This document shows, in pieces, positions 25,571 through 33,316 of a stretch of DNA of 33,316 bases. Below the pieces are notes generated by a model, which was not told where the DNA came from, searched no databases, and saw only the letters and a program-made list of their open reading frames with translations. Position numbers and translations under genes: made by a program. Source of the stretch: Emiliania huxleyi CCMP1516 (lineage: Eukaryota; Haptophyta; Isochrysidales; Noelaerhabdaceae); assembly GCF_000372725.1 (NCBI RefSeq), contig NW_005198305.1:12495-45810 (forward strand), given 5' to 3'. Numbering within the stretch: position 1 is the stretch's first letter; each line of letters opens with the position of its first letter.

Positions 25571-27837
25571 GGCGCAGCCGCCCCGCCGTGCGGTCCACGG
25601 CCTTGCAGCCCGTCGACGCGCCCGACGACGTGACCGCGGCCGAGATGGAGGCCTTCATGGACCACATCCAGCCGAGCTTGTACCAGCCGCCCGACGACAG
25701 CGACATCGCCCATGAGTTCACGGCGTGGCTGGCGGCGCGCCGCGAGACGTTGCGGACCGCCGCCGGTGCAGGCCGCCCTCGCGACTCGCAGGCCGACGTC
25801 GCCGCACCCGACGCCGCCGGCGGCGAGGAGTCGCCCGACAACGAGACGGGGCGCGCGACTCCGCCCGCACCTGCGCCGGCGGCGGCGTCCGGCCGCCGGC
25901 GCCGGCGCAAGCCGCTCGCCGGCGGCGGCGGCGAGAAGGAGAACGCGGACGTCGAGATGGACGCGCTCATGGTCGAGCGGCCCCGGCCTGCGCAGACGGA
26001 GCAGCGCTGGCGCGCCGTCCTTGCCGCGCGCCACGAGGATTACGACCGGGAGCTCGAGAAGGACAACCCGGAGCGGCCGTGGCACAGGGTGCCACACTTC
26101 CAGGGCGACATCAAGGCGGAGTGCGAGCTGTGGGCGAGGGTGGTGCGCGCGCTCGGCGAGGCATACGCGCGTCACCACTGGGTCATCGACCGCGTCGAGT
26201 TTGACCCCGACCCCAAGAACCGCTCGCGAGCCGAAGCCACGCGACGCAGGCGTCACAAGAGGCTGCGGGAGGCGGCGAAGCGGGCGGAGGAAAAGGCCGC
26301 GGCTGCCGCCGCCGCCACCGCGACGCCGTCGCCCGCCGCCGCCGCGGCGGCGGCGGCGGAGGCCTCGGAGGGCGCGGCGGCGGAGGAGGAGCTGAATGCG
26401 GTGCGGCGAGCGCAGGCAGGAAAGACCGCTGCACGGCTGTTCGACGACCTGGAGGACGGCGAGGAGGAGGGGGAGGGGGAGGCGGCTCGCGAGGCGTCGG
26501 AGCGCACGCTATCCATCGCCACTGATGCCTTGCTGGGCGTTCTCGACGCGGCCGACGGAGGCACCGTCGAGACGAAGGACGCGTACCAGACGGCGGACAA
26601 GCCGCTGGGCGAGGGGGAGGCAACGGAGGCGGTCGAGAAGGACAACATCACCATCGCCTTCAACAGGAGCATCGTCCGCGAGGTGCGGCGGCTCCTGCAG
26701 ACGTACGGCGGCGATCACAGGCCGCCGAGCATGGGCGCTGAGATGCACTACGAACTCGCTGCGATGGAGGGCCCGTACGCTGACCCGAACGCCTTCTCGT
26801 GCGACCCGGACTCGCTGTCCACGCAACAGCTCGACGCGCGTTTGCTACTGTGGTACCGGCAGTGCCTCCCCAAGCCGCCGCAATGGCGCGCCGACCCAAA
26901 GCTCAAGCAGCAGCCCTGGCGCGGCGCCGATGGGCAGGAGCTGCTGCTGCCGCAGTGCTGGCCGTCGCATTGGCTGACGCGCGCGCGGCTGCTCGGCGCG
27001 CGGCGCGGCGTCGCGCTGACGCTGCGCGAGGCGGACGCAGAGGCGCACGGCGAGGCGCCGCACGCGCCGCAGCTCGTCGCGGACGCAAAGTTCGCGTTCG
27101 AGGTGGCGCTGCGCGAGCAGCAGCCCGCAGGCGCTCTCTATGAGAGCTACCGCCGCCTAGCGGCGGCTCTCGCGCACTCGCGGCGCACTCGCGCGGGGCT
27201 CGCGCTCCGCCACCTGGCCCTTTGCCCGGCGTGCAGCGACGCCCTCTGCTTCCCGGCGCAGCACCTCCCGGCCGTGACGCGCTACACGCTGCCGCCCGTG
27301 GTGCAGCGCGCCGGCTGCAGCGATTGCGACTACTTGGCGATGCGGCGCATGCTCGCCGCCCGCACGTCGTCGTACAACGAGTGCACCGCGAAGGACGCGG
27401 CGGAGTGGCTGCGCGGGCTCGAGCAGGCTGACGCCGTCAAGCACGCGTGGGGCGTCGTCGTCGTCGACGCCATCAACCGCCCGCCCCACGCGGCGACGCG
27501 GCTCGCCATCATGGAGGGCACGTTCGACCACGACTCCTTTGCCGCGTTCCTGCGGGCGACGCCCGGCGTGGCCGTGCCCTATTGTGGGGCGCATGGGCCG
27601 CCGCGGTCCGCGGCGGACGATGCGCCGATGCCGGGCGCGCCACCGGGCGCGCCGATGCCGGGCGCGCCGATGACGGACGCGCCAATCCCGGGCGAGCCGC
27701 CGGCCCCGGCGGCGGCGGAGGATGCGCCGATGCCGGGCGGCGGGCAGGACGCGCACCGTAACGGCTGCGCGTGCCCCGGGGGCTGCCCGGGCGTCCCCTC
27801 GTTCCTCCCGTTGAATCCGTGCTGCGAGTGCGAGTAG
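25420..27837 (+). CDS. Large unrecognised protein, possibly transposon-borne
   Basis: Uninterrupted frame to the TAG at 27835-27837. The true start may be later: the first 50 codons lie in a dispersed repeat, and MEAFMDHIQPSLYQPPDDSD (ATG at 25645) looks like real protein. Order: acidic, Ala-rich N-terminal half with a central basic helix (EATRRRRHKRLREAAKRAEE); a mixed alpha region (NITIAFNRSIVREVRRLLQT); a Cys-containing region near 27220-27420 (LALCPACSDALCFP, then GCSDCDYLAMRRMLAARTSS) that suggests zinc binding; then VVVVDAINRPPHAATRLAIM; and a C-terminal PGAPMPGAP-type repeat ending in a Cys cluster (CACPGGCPG, PCCECE). No family recognised. Linkage to a dispersed repeat hints at a mobile element protein (for example KDZ-type, which also have N-terminal Cys motifs), but I see no catalytic triad. 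Confidence 0.65.
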   Translation: MQQTESRKKTSKSRRRLMLDQDRRPGARMQPGLPSSSSFCFGSSSATRQSWRSRPAVRSTALQPVDAPDDVTAAEMEAFMDHIQPSLYQPPDDSDIAHEFTAWLAARRETLRTAAGAGRPRDSQADVAAPDAAGGEESPDNETGRATPPAPAPAAASGRRRRRKPLAGGGGEKENADVEMDALMVERPRPAQTEQRWRAVLAARHEDYDRELEKDNPERPWHRVPHFQGDIKAECELWARVVRALGEAYARHHWVIDRVEFDPDPKNRSRAEATRRRRHKRLREAAKRAEEKAAAAAAATATPSPAAAAAAAAEASEGAAAEEELNAVRRAQAGKTAARLFDDLEDGEEEGEGEAAREASERTLSIATDALLGVLDAADGGTVETKDAYQTADKPLGEGEATEAVEKDNITIAFNRSIVREVRRLLQTYGGDHRPPSMGAEMHYELAAMEGPYADPNAFSCDPDSLSTQQLDARLLLWYRQCLPKPPQWRADPKLKQQPWRGADGQELLLPQCWPSHWLTRARLLGARRGVALTLREADAEAHGEAPHAPQLVADAKFAFEVALREQQPAGALYESYRRLAAALAHSRRTRAGLALRHLALCPACSDALCFPAQHLPAVTRYTLPPVVQRAGCSDCDYLAMRRMLAARTSSYNECTAKDAAEWLRGLEQADAVKHAWGVVVVDAINRPPHAATRLAIMEGTFDHDSFAAFLRATPGVAVPYCGAHGPPRSAADDAPMPGAPPGAPMPGAPMTDAPIPGEPPAPAAAEDAPMPGGGQDAHRNGCACPGGCPGVPSFLPLNPCCECE

Positions 27838-27909
27838 TGAGTCTCCGTCGTCGCTTCCCACACTGCGCGGCGTGTGGGTGGGGGTCTCTGTTGATCACTG
27901 TACTGTACT

Positions 27910-27953
27910 CTCGCTCTCTCTCTCGCTCGCTCGCTCTCTCGCTCGCTCGCTCG

Positions 27954-28044
<91 letters not shown>

Positions 28045-28052
28045 TGTGAGTG
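27910..28052 (+). repeat. CTCG/CT/GT compound microsatellite
   Basis: A run of CTCTCTCGCTCG units changes to CT, then to a GT run of nearly 90 bp with a few GA interruptions. Confidence 0.95.
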
Positions 28053-29490
28053 CGTGTCTCTCGCTGAGCTAATTCCTCTGACTCCCGCGCCCGATCCTTG
28101 GACCTTGTGGTTGCTGCGAAGTGCGCGAGGAGAGTGAGAGTCTCGTCGTCGTGTCGGGCGTAGCTGCTTTTTGGAAACATGTTTCTACTCGTTGGACCGG
28201 AGATGGGGGGGCAGGTGCACACCCCCTGCGCTGCTCAATCTCTGAGATGTTACTCCAGACACCGTACCGCCGTGTCTGTATCTCTCGTTGGTCGTTCTCC
28301 CAAACATCTCCCGCAGCTCAAAGCGATCTCCCCTAATCTCCACGGCACCCACCGCCCGCGCACACTACTCGCCGACGACTCGAGAGTCGCGCGCACGCAC
28401 AACCCAGCCGTCGAGCAAGCGGTCATGACCAGAGGCGCCCGCGGAGGGACAACCGGGATCGCCCTCGCCCGAGCCAGAGCCAGCCCCTGGCCCCTGGCCG
28501 CGCGCGCGGCCTTCTCTCCGGCCCGCATCCACCGCAGCGGCGGCCGCCGCTGCGAAGACCGCGGCCGCGCGACGCCTCCACGAGCATACGATCGAGCGCC
28601 CGGAGGGGCTCGGGCTGAGTGCCGTCGCGAGACCTCGGCACGCCTGCGCACGCCTGTGCACGCGGCAGAGCGACAGCGGCACCACCCTCGTCGGGCGCCG
28701 ACGAAGCGTGCTCGCGGGTCGCCGCTCCGTCGACCGACGGCCGAGACACTTGCTCCGACGCCGCCCCGCCCCCGCCCCGCCGGTCCGGCACCGATATCTC
28801 GGAGGACGACCTAAGGAAGAGCGTGGCGGCGCGTCGCCGGAGGACGGCGCGCTCGTGCTCTCGCCGCGAGATCGAGGGAGGGGGGGGGGGGGGGGGCTGC
28901 GCCGCGGAAGAGCGCCGGGGCGAGGGGTGCGTGTGCGCCGCCGGCGGAAGAGCGCGCGGGTGAGGGAGGGGGGGGGGTGCGCGCGCGCCGTCCTGCAGCG
29001 TCGCCGGCCAAAGAGCTCGGCTCCTCGAGAGAACCGACGGACGACGGACGACGATCGGCTCCTCAGCAGTGGGACGCCGAGCTGGAGGCTCGGCCGGGAG
29101 CTCGCGCGGGCACGTGGAGCTTTCCGCTCGGGCCAGCAGGAAACGGGCGCCCCGCACAGCGACGCCTGCCGTAGAGTGCCGAGAGCTCGGCTCGACGCGA
29201 GCGCCGAGGAGAAGCGATCGGCTCCGCAGCAGTGGGACACCGAGCTGGAGGCTCGGGCGGGAGCTCGCGCGAGCACATAGCGAGGTGCGTGCGCGGCGGC
29301 GTGACACAGGTGAGCGGGCAGCTGGCGCACATTTCGGCTGTGGGAGCTGCCAGGAGTTTGCTCTCTCCGTTCACACCCCTTTGCAGAATTCTTCGGCGGC
29401 TCCAAGTGCAATGGAGAAAAACACAGGGAATGACTGCACCCCGTCTTTGTAGCCTGGCGTTTGTGCGCGTCCCGTGCCCCCGAGTTCATT
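28053..29490. other. GC-extreme spacer with poly-G runs and a tandem duplication, no gene assigned
   Basis: Open frames up to 418 codons on the minus strand are R/S/P-rich and frame-overlapping, without domains. Poly-G runs occur at about 28877-28896 and 28967-28976. A 61-bp phrase starting GATCGGCTCC at 29053 recurs at 29216 (period 163 bp), part of a larger imperfect tandem repeat. Confidence 0.5.
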
Positions 29491-29491
29491 T

Positions 29492-29497
29492 TATAAA
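29492..29497 (+). promoter_or_regulatory. Candidate TATA box for the ADP-ribosyltransferase gene
   Basis: TATAAA in a local AT-rich dip, 136 bp upstream of the chosen ATG at 29628. Confidence 0.45.
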
Positions 29498-29627
29498 TGA
29501 CTGCACTCCAAGTGCTCCAAGCTGGCGGTGACGTAGATGAGGACACAAAGACAGAAGAACGCGCCCGCCGAAAGCTAAGTAAGGAGAAACAGACGGCTGC
29601 GTGCGCGCCCTTCTTCGACACAGGTAC

Positions 29628-31553
29628 ATGGGCTGCTTCTCCAGCCGCGTCGAGGCCCCGACAGAGGAGCCCGGCCCTCCCGCCGCCGAAAAAGGCTCAC
29701 TGGCTCGTACTAACGGTCGTCGTGACTCTGCACCGGAAGTGGACTCACCGAGTGCTGGCAGCGATTGGTCACAAGCGATCAGGAAGGCACTGCTCGAGAT
29801 GCCGGAGACGGAGGTGCAGCCGCCACCATTTGCGCAATCTCTCGCTTGCGAGGCTGATTTCGCTTCGGTCATCCACGGCAGCACGGCTCACATCCCCGAT
29901 GGGCTGACTCGCAGCATGGAGGAGGAGTTCCGGAGCAACGACGAGGGTGAGTGGTGGAGCGAGTACGAATACGTCGTCTATGGCGTCGCCGTGGAGAAGG
30001 AAATGAGGGTGACTGAGTTCGCGCCAGTCCACGTGCGCGACGCGGGCCACAGCGGGATGCGGCTGAAGGATTTCACGGTGCTCGCGTCCGTGAGCAAGGC
30101 TGGGCTCACTCAAGCCGAGGTGGCAGCAGTGCGCTTGTACACGAGCCCCTGGTTTCGGCTGGCCAACACAGCGCTGCGAAGGCGCGACGACTCCACGATC
30201 CAGAGGTGGGCCACGTCCATCTCTCTCGTCACGAGCGCGGTGATCAAGCTCTCGATGCTCTCCCCCACGGACAATGTGCTGTACCGCTCTTTGCCGTCGA
30301 CTTTCGATGCCGCTCGCTGCCTTGAGGGCCGCGCGACCGAGACGGTCGTCGACCTGGGGTTCGTCTCGTGCAGCACCGACCCCGCGTACGTGGCCGCCTA
30401 CAACGGGAGCAAACGTGCCGAGGGCCAGATCCTTGTGGTGCAGACCACCTTCGGCTCGCGCGCCGCCGACATCTCCGGCGTGTCACAGTACCCGCAGCAG
30501 TCCGAGTGGACGTTCCCGCCCTACACCGAGATGCAGGTGCTCGGCGCCGAGCGGATGGCCGAGCTCCCCAAGGGGCTCATCCTCGTGCGGCCCGCCATTT
30601 GCACGATGCGCCACCACACCGACGGTCTGCGCTACCCGTGGTCGTCCCCGGACGACCCGCTCACGTACGACGAGTACAAGCTGACGCTGGCCGCCGAGCA
30701 TACCGCGGGTGGCGACGGCAAGTTTGCCTCGGACGTGCGCGAGTTGCTGTCGGGCGAGCCCAAGACGGCCGCGCTCGGGCTCGAGGACTACATGAGGGCG
30801 GAGATGCACGAGGTGCTCGGGGCCCACGCCTCCAAGGTGGACGCCATCGTGGCCGAGTTCGAGGCGAGCGAGGACGAAGAGCTGCTCTGGTGGCTCCACT
30901 ACGTGCTCCACGAGCCCGCCTCCTGCGAGACGATGCCCTGGGGCGAGCGCGAGGGCGGCGTCGACGAAGGGAGGACGGGCCTACGGCTGCGCGACTTTCT
31001 TGAGCGGCCGCAGGCAAGCAAGGCCAAGCTGCGCCTCGAGCACGTCCTCGCCCTGCGGCTCTACACGTGCACGCCCGTCTCGTTTGCGCTCAACGGGCCT
31101 CTGCGAGCCTTCAAGCGAGACGAGAGCGGCGAGCTGGTCAGGCCCATCGAGATGAGTTCGTCGCACCCGTTCCCGGTGACCATCTTCCTTCTGCATGAGG
31201 CGATCAAAAGGTTGCGCGATGCCGAGGGCGACGCAGTCGTCACACTGTGGCGCGGCGTGAAGAACATGGAGGTGCCTAAGATGTTCCTGCGCAGCGGTGG
31301 CGTCGAGATGGCGCCGATGTCGACCACGTATTCGCTCTCTACCGCGCTCTTCTACTCGCAGTCGCCGCACTCCGTCATCTTCAAGATCGTCACGCGCAGC
31401 TTCATGGAGCGCGGCGCTGATGTCGCGTGGCTATCCGCCTTTCCGAACGAGAGAGAGTGCCTCTTCCCACCGCTTACCTTCCTCTCGCCAACCGGACGCG
31501 TGCAGTGCGTCGGTGACACCTTCACCATCGTTGAGGTTACGCCGCGGCTGTGA
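29628..31553 (+). CDS. Tandem mono-ADP-ribosyltransferase-like protein, predicted lipid-anchored
   Basis: 641 residues from the ATG at 29628-29630, chosen because it starts MGCFSS, a good N-myristoylation (Gly2, Ser6) and palmitoylation (Cys3) signal. Two repeated modules follow. Module 1: helical DEGEWWSEYEYVVYGVAVEK, then DNVLYRSL (Arg220), LGFVSCSTDPAYVAAY (Ser-Thr motif 247-250) and YPQQSEWTFPPYTEMQVLG (Gln291-x-Glu293). Module 2: EDEELLWWLHYVLHE, then VVTLWRGV (Arg542), MAPMSTTYSLSTALFYS, and FPNERECLFPPLTFLSPTG (Glu608-x-Glu610). This is the R-S-E layout of mono-ADP-ribosyltransferases (NAD-dependent transfer of ADP-ribose to protein). In the family, Glu-x-Glu is linked with arginine targets and Gln-x-Glu with other targets; that both modules are active is inference. 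No toxin-type export signal is seen, so a cytosolic, membrane-bound signalling role is more likely. Confidence 0.8.
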   Translation: MGCFSSRVEAPTEEPGPPAAEKGSLARTNGRRDSAPEVDSPSAGSDWSQAIRKALLEMPETEVQPPPFAQSLACEADFASVIHGSTAHIPDGLTRSMEEEFRSNDEGEWWSEYEYVVYGVAVEKEMRVTEFAPVHVRDAGHSGMRLKDFTVLASVSKAGLTQAEVAAVRLYTSPWFRLANTALRRRDDSTIQRWATSISLVTSAVIKLSMLSPTDNVLYRSLPSTFDAARCLEGRATETVVDLGFVSCSTDPAYVAAYNGSKRAEGQILVVQTTFGSRAADISGVSQYPQQSEWTFPPYTEMQVLGAERMAELPKGLILVRPAICTMRHHTDGLRYPWSSPDDPLTYDEYKLTLAAEHTAGGDGKFASDVRELLSGEPKTAALGLEDYMRAEMHEVLGAHASKVDAIVAEFEASEDEELLWWLHYVLHEPASCETMPWGEREGGVDEGRTGLRLRDFLERPQASKAKLRLEHVLALRLYTCTPVSFALNGPLRAFKRDESGELVRPIEMSSSHPFPVTIFLLHEAIKRLRDAEGDAVVTLWRGVKNMEVPKMFLRSGGVEMAPMSTTYSLSTALFYSQSPHSVIFKIVTRSFMERGADVAWLSAFPNERECLFPPLTFLSPTGRVQCVGDTFTIVEVTPRL

Positions 31554-31628
31554 CAAGGGGGTTGAGTATAGAAAGTCGAGTATCACACGATGCGGCTGTA
31601 CTAGGACTAAGACGGTTCTGGTCTCACA

Positions 31629-31630
31629 CA

Positions 31631-31671
<41 letters not shown>
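31629..31671 (+). repeat. CAG trinucleotide microsatellite
   Basis: CAGCAACAGCAGCAG... about 14 units in the 3' flank of the ART gene. Confidence 0.95.
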
Positions 31672-31960
31672 CGTGTCCTGATGCGGACTGAGACCTCGAC
31701 ATCTCGAACGCGCTGCGCAGCGTGACCCCTTCTCGCTTCTGGGATCTTGCCCGTTTCTGCGGAGAGAAGATTTCTCAGGGCGGTCCGGCGGGGTTACGTG
31801 CAAGAGCTAGAGACCAGTCAACGGAGAGCTCAGAGAGACAGAGAGGTCCGCGCGCCGCGCGGAGGCCGGAGAGCGCGGAGGCGGGGGCGCGCGGGGAGAA
31901 GAGGCACGCACAGACGACGCCCCCGCTCGCACGCGGGGCTTTTTAGTTTTTTGATGGTGG

Positions 31961-32588
31961 TCCTTGGGCCGTCCCGTTTTGATCTCTCGGTCTGTGCACT
32001 GTGGGCGCCCGCCCGCCGCCTCTGAGGGGGTCGGCCCCCCTAGTCTGAAAACAAAAACAAGCTCGAAAACTCCAAAACAGCCAAAATCAGCCTGCGAGAG
32101 AGGCACTGCCCGCGCCGCTCCCGCTGACCTCATGTGTGGCCCACGTGTGGCGGGGATGTGTGCCGACACCAATACTGATCTAAACCCTGGAAACCCTTGT
32201 TCAAAGCCGACCCTAATCGCCATCCTTCCTGCTCTCACCTGATGCTGCTGCCCCGCACCGCCTCCTTGGGCCCCCTTGGGCGTATTTTCTACTCCCACGG
32301 TGGGGTCCCCGGGGCCCCCGCGCCCCGGGCCCCTCTTGTTTTCTGTTTTCTGTTTTTCAAAACGCCCGCCCGCCCGCCACCCCGAGGCGGCTCGGCCCCC
32401 CACAGTGCACAGACCGGCGAGAGATCAAAACGGGAAATAAATAAATAAAAACGGTCAAACTCTGAGACGAGATATGGGATTTAGGTGGACATGATTGTGT
32501 GTCCCCGCGCGCCCTGCACCCCACGGTCTTGTGGTGTGAGGGATCTTCAATCCGTCCCCTCACTGATCAAAACGGGACGGCCTTGGAC
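31961..32588. mobile_element. Inverted-repeat element(s) with CCGTTTTGATC ends
   Basis: TTGGGCCGTCCCGTTTTGAT (from 31964) has its inverted partner at 32565-32588 (ATCAAAACGGGACGGCC). A second inverted pair is longer: 31974-32005 against 32398-32435 (GTTTTGATCTCTCGGTCTGT and GTGCACTGTGGG). So one or two nested short elements are present. No coding capacity seen. The target duplication could not be defined. Confidence 0.6.
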
Positions 32589-32707
32589 ACAATAAATTTA
32601 TAGTGCATGATCAAGTGCATGATCGCTCTCGAGTATGGACTATGGACTTGACTATGGTGTATCGCGCGCAAGAGCGGCCGTTTTCCTTTTCGTTTTTGCT
32701 GCGTCCC

Positions 32708-33316
32708 TCAGAATAAACTTCGCCTGAGCGCTCGCGCGGAGGGAGGGAGTGCCCCAACGTTAAGGAGGCATGCGCCCAGCAGCACCACGCCGTAGACGGC
32801 CGAGACTGCAGCTACGATCGTCGCCATTGAGTCGAAGCCGTTGTGCGGCGCCCACTCGCACTCGCACGCAACTGCCTGCAGGGCGGGGAGCGCGCTTCTG
32901 GTTAGACGAGAGAGTCGGCACGGGGGCGGTCGACCCGCGGAGGGGCTGACCTCCCCGGCGCCAACGCCGGCCCCGTCGGCGTCACCCGAGCCTGCGTCGC
33001 AGCTGGCCAGGTCATGGCCGACGCAGAGCTGCGCGGTGCGGCTCGCCTCGTAGAGGAGCCCGCCTGTGCCGCACACGGTCTGCGGTGAGGCGGGGGCGGC
33101 GGTGCGCTCCGGGCTGAAGAGGGTAGGCGGCCGAGCAGCGGCCCAAATGCCCAACCGAGCGAGTAGGCCGCGTTCCACAGGCCCGAGGCGGAGGCGAGGG
33201 TCATCTTGTCGGGCGGGAGGAGCAGGACCATGTCTGGATAGACGGCGTTGTTGGAGAGGGCGGACCCAACTCCCTTGAGGCCCATCGCGACCATGACGGC
33301 CGACACAGAATTGAGC
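32708..33316 (-). CDS. Major facilitator superfamily transporter, C-terminal part
   Basis: Minus strand, N-terminal part beyond the right edge. Exon A (33316 to about 33130) reads MVAMGLKGVGSALSNNAVYP then DMVLLLPP and SGLWNAAYSLGWAFGPLLG, typical of drug/vesicular-type MFS proteins (SLC18-like: NN-x-YP and the GLWNA-YS-G---GP glycine helix). Exon B is 32951-33079 (TVCGTGGLLYEASRTAQLCV). A 75-nt GT-AG intron (32876-32950) precedes exon C (32708-32875) with NGFDSMATIVAAVSAVYGVV, a membrane helix, and the end RALRRSLF. The A/B intron is about 50 nt; its donor is unclear, perhaps GC. Substrate unknown. Confidence 0.75.
   Translation of the reverse strand, partial: AQFCVGRHGRDGPQGSWVRPLQQRRLSRHGPAPPARQDDPRLRLGPVERGLLARLGIWAAARPPTLFSPERTAAPASPQTVCGTGGLLYEASRTAQLCVGHDLASCDAGSGDADGAGVGAGEVSPSAGRPPPCRLSRLTRSALPALQAVACECEWAPHNGFDSMATIVAAVSAVYGVVLLGACLLNVGALPPSARALRRSLF

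Noticed and set aside
25420..27837. KDZ-type transposase
   Set aside because: Cys motifs and linkage to a repeat fit, but no catalytic acidic triad or family motif could be seen; left as unknown.
28365..29621. 418-codon minus-strand frame
   Set aside because: Arg/Ser/Pro-rich, overlaps equally long frames on the other strand and contains a tandem DNA repeat; composition artefact.

Overview
The window is GC-rich nuclear DNA from a eukaryote. Genes carry introns, proteins have long Pro/Ala tracts and proline-rich stalks, there are many micro- and minisatellites, and one tract has the TTAGGG telomere variant. The protein styles (AP2 domains with a PHD-like finger, Cys-rich proline-stalked membrane proteins, Sel1 and ankyrin proteins, mono-ADP-ribosyltransferase domains) suggest a microalga, most likely haptophyte-like. 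That placement is inferred from style, not from a marker gene.

Layout. 1-1374: 3' part of an AP2/PHD/SAM regulator. 2047-5109: repeat zone with two inverted ~457-bp copies of one element, one flanked by an 8-bp target duplication. 5205-6256: ankyrin fragment plus an Asn-Cys motif (LRAT/PPPDE-like) gene. 6628-7038: small protein (minus). 7361-7875: C-terminal fragment of a Sly1/SCFD1 Sec1-family protein with three stacked duplications. 8090-8748: a dispersed repeat and a 400-bp foldback. 8897-9018: orphan first exon of exosome subunit RRP45. 9512-11673: ankyrin/coiled-coil gene broken by one frameshift. 12490-12888: orphan C-terminal half of eIF4A. 13083-13525: hairpin-rich repeat. 13591-15124 and 15652-16974: two convergent membrane-protein genes. 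17100-19500: repeats and low-complexity DNA. 19530-21965: many-exon RecB-like nuclease gene. 22174-22310: long RNA-like hairpin. 23088-25103: Sel1-repeat protein (minus). 25420-27837: long unrecognised protein whose 5' part is a dispersed repeat. 27840-29490: microsatellites and GC-rich repeats. 29628-31553: protein with two ADP-ribosyltransferase domains. 31961-32588: inverted-repeat element. 32708-33316: 3' part of an MFS transporter (minus).

Main message. The genes do not form a pathway. The striking thing is how introns and broken genes are built. In three separate genes (Sly1-like, RecB-like, NC-motif) predicted introns of 66-102 nt are bounded by direct repeats of exon sequence, 10 to 32 bp (in one case about 65 bp) long. 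The AG| of the acceptor lies at the same place in each copy, and the donors read GT, GC or GA. In the RecB-like gene four introns also carry the same 10-bp satellite (unit GGCGAGATCT), and another holds telomere-like CCCTAA/CCCTGA repeats. This is the footprint expected of recent intron gain by introner-like insertion or by segmental duplication. RNA-seq can test it directly. Orphan exons of three housekeeping genes (SLY1, RRP45, EIF4A) lie within 5.5 kb among these repeats, which suggests fragment capture or decay.
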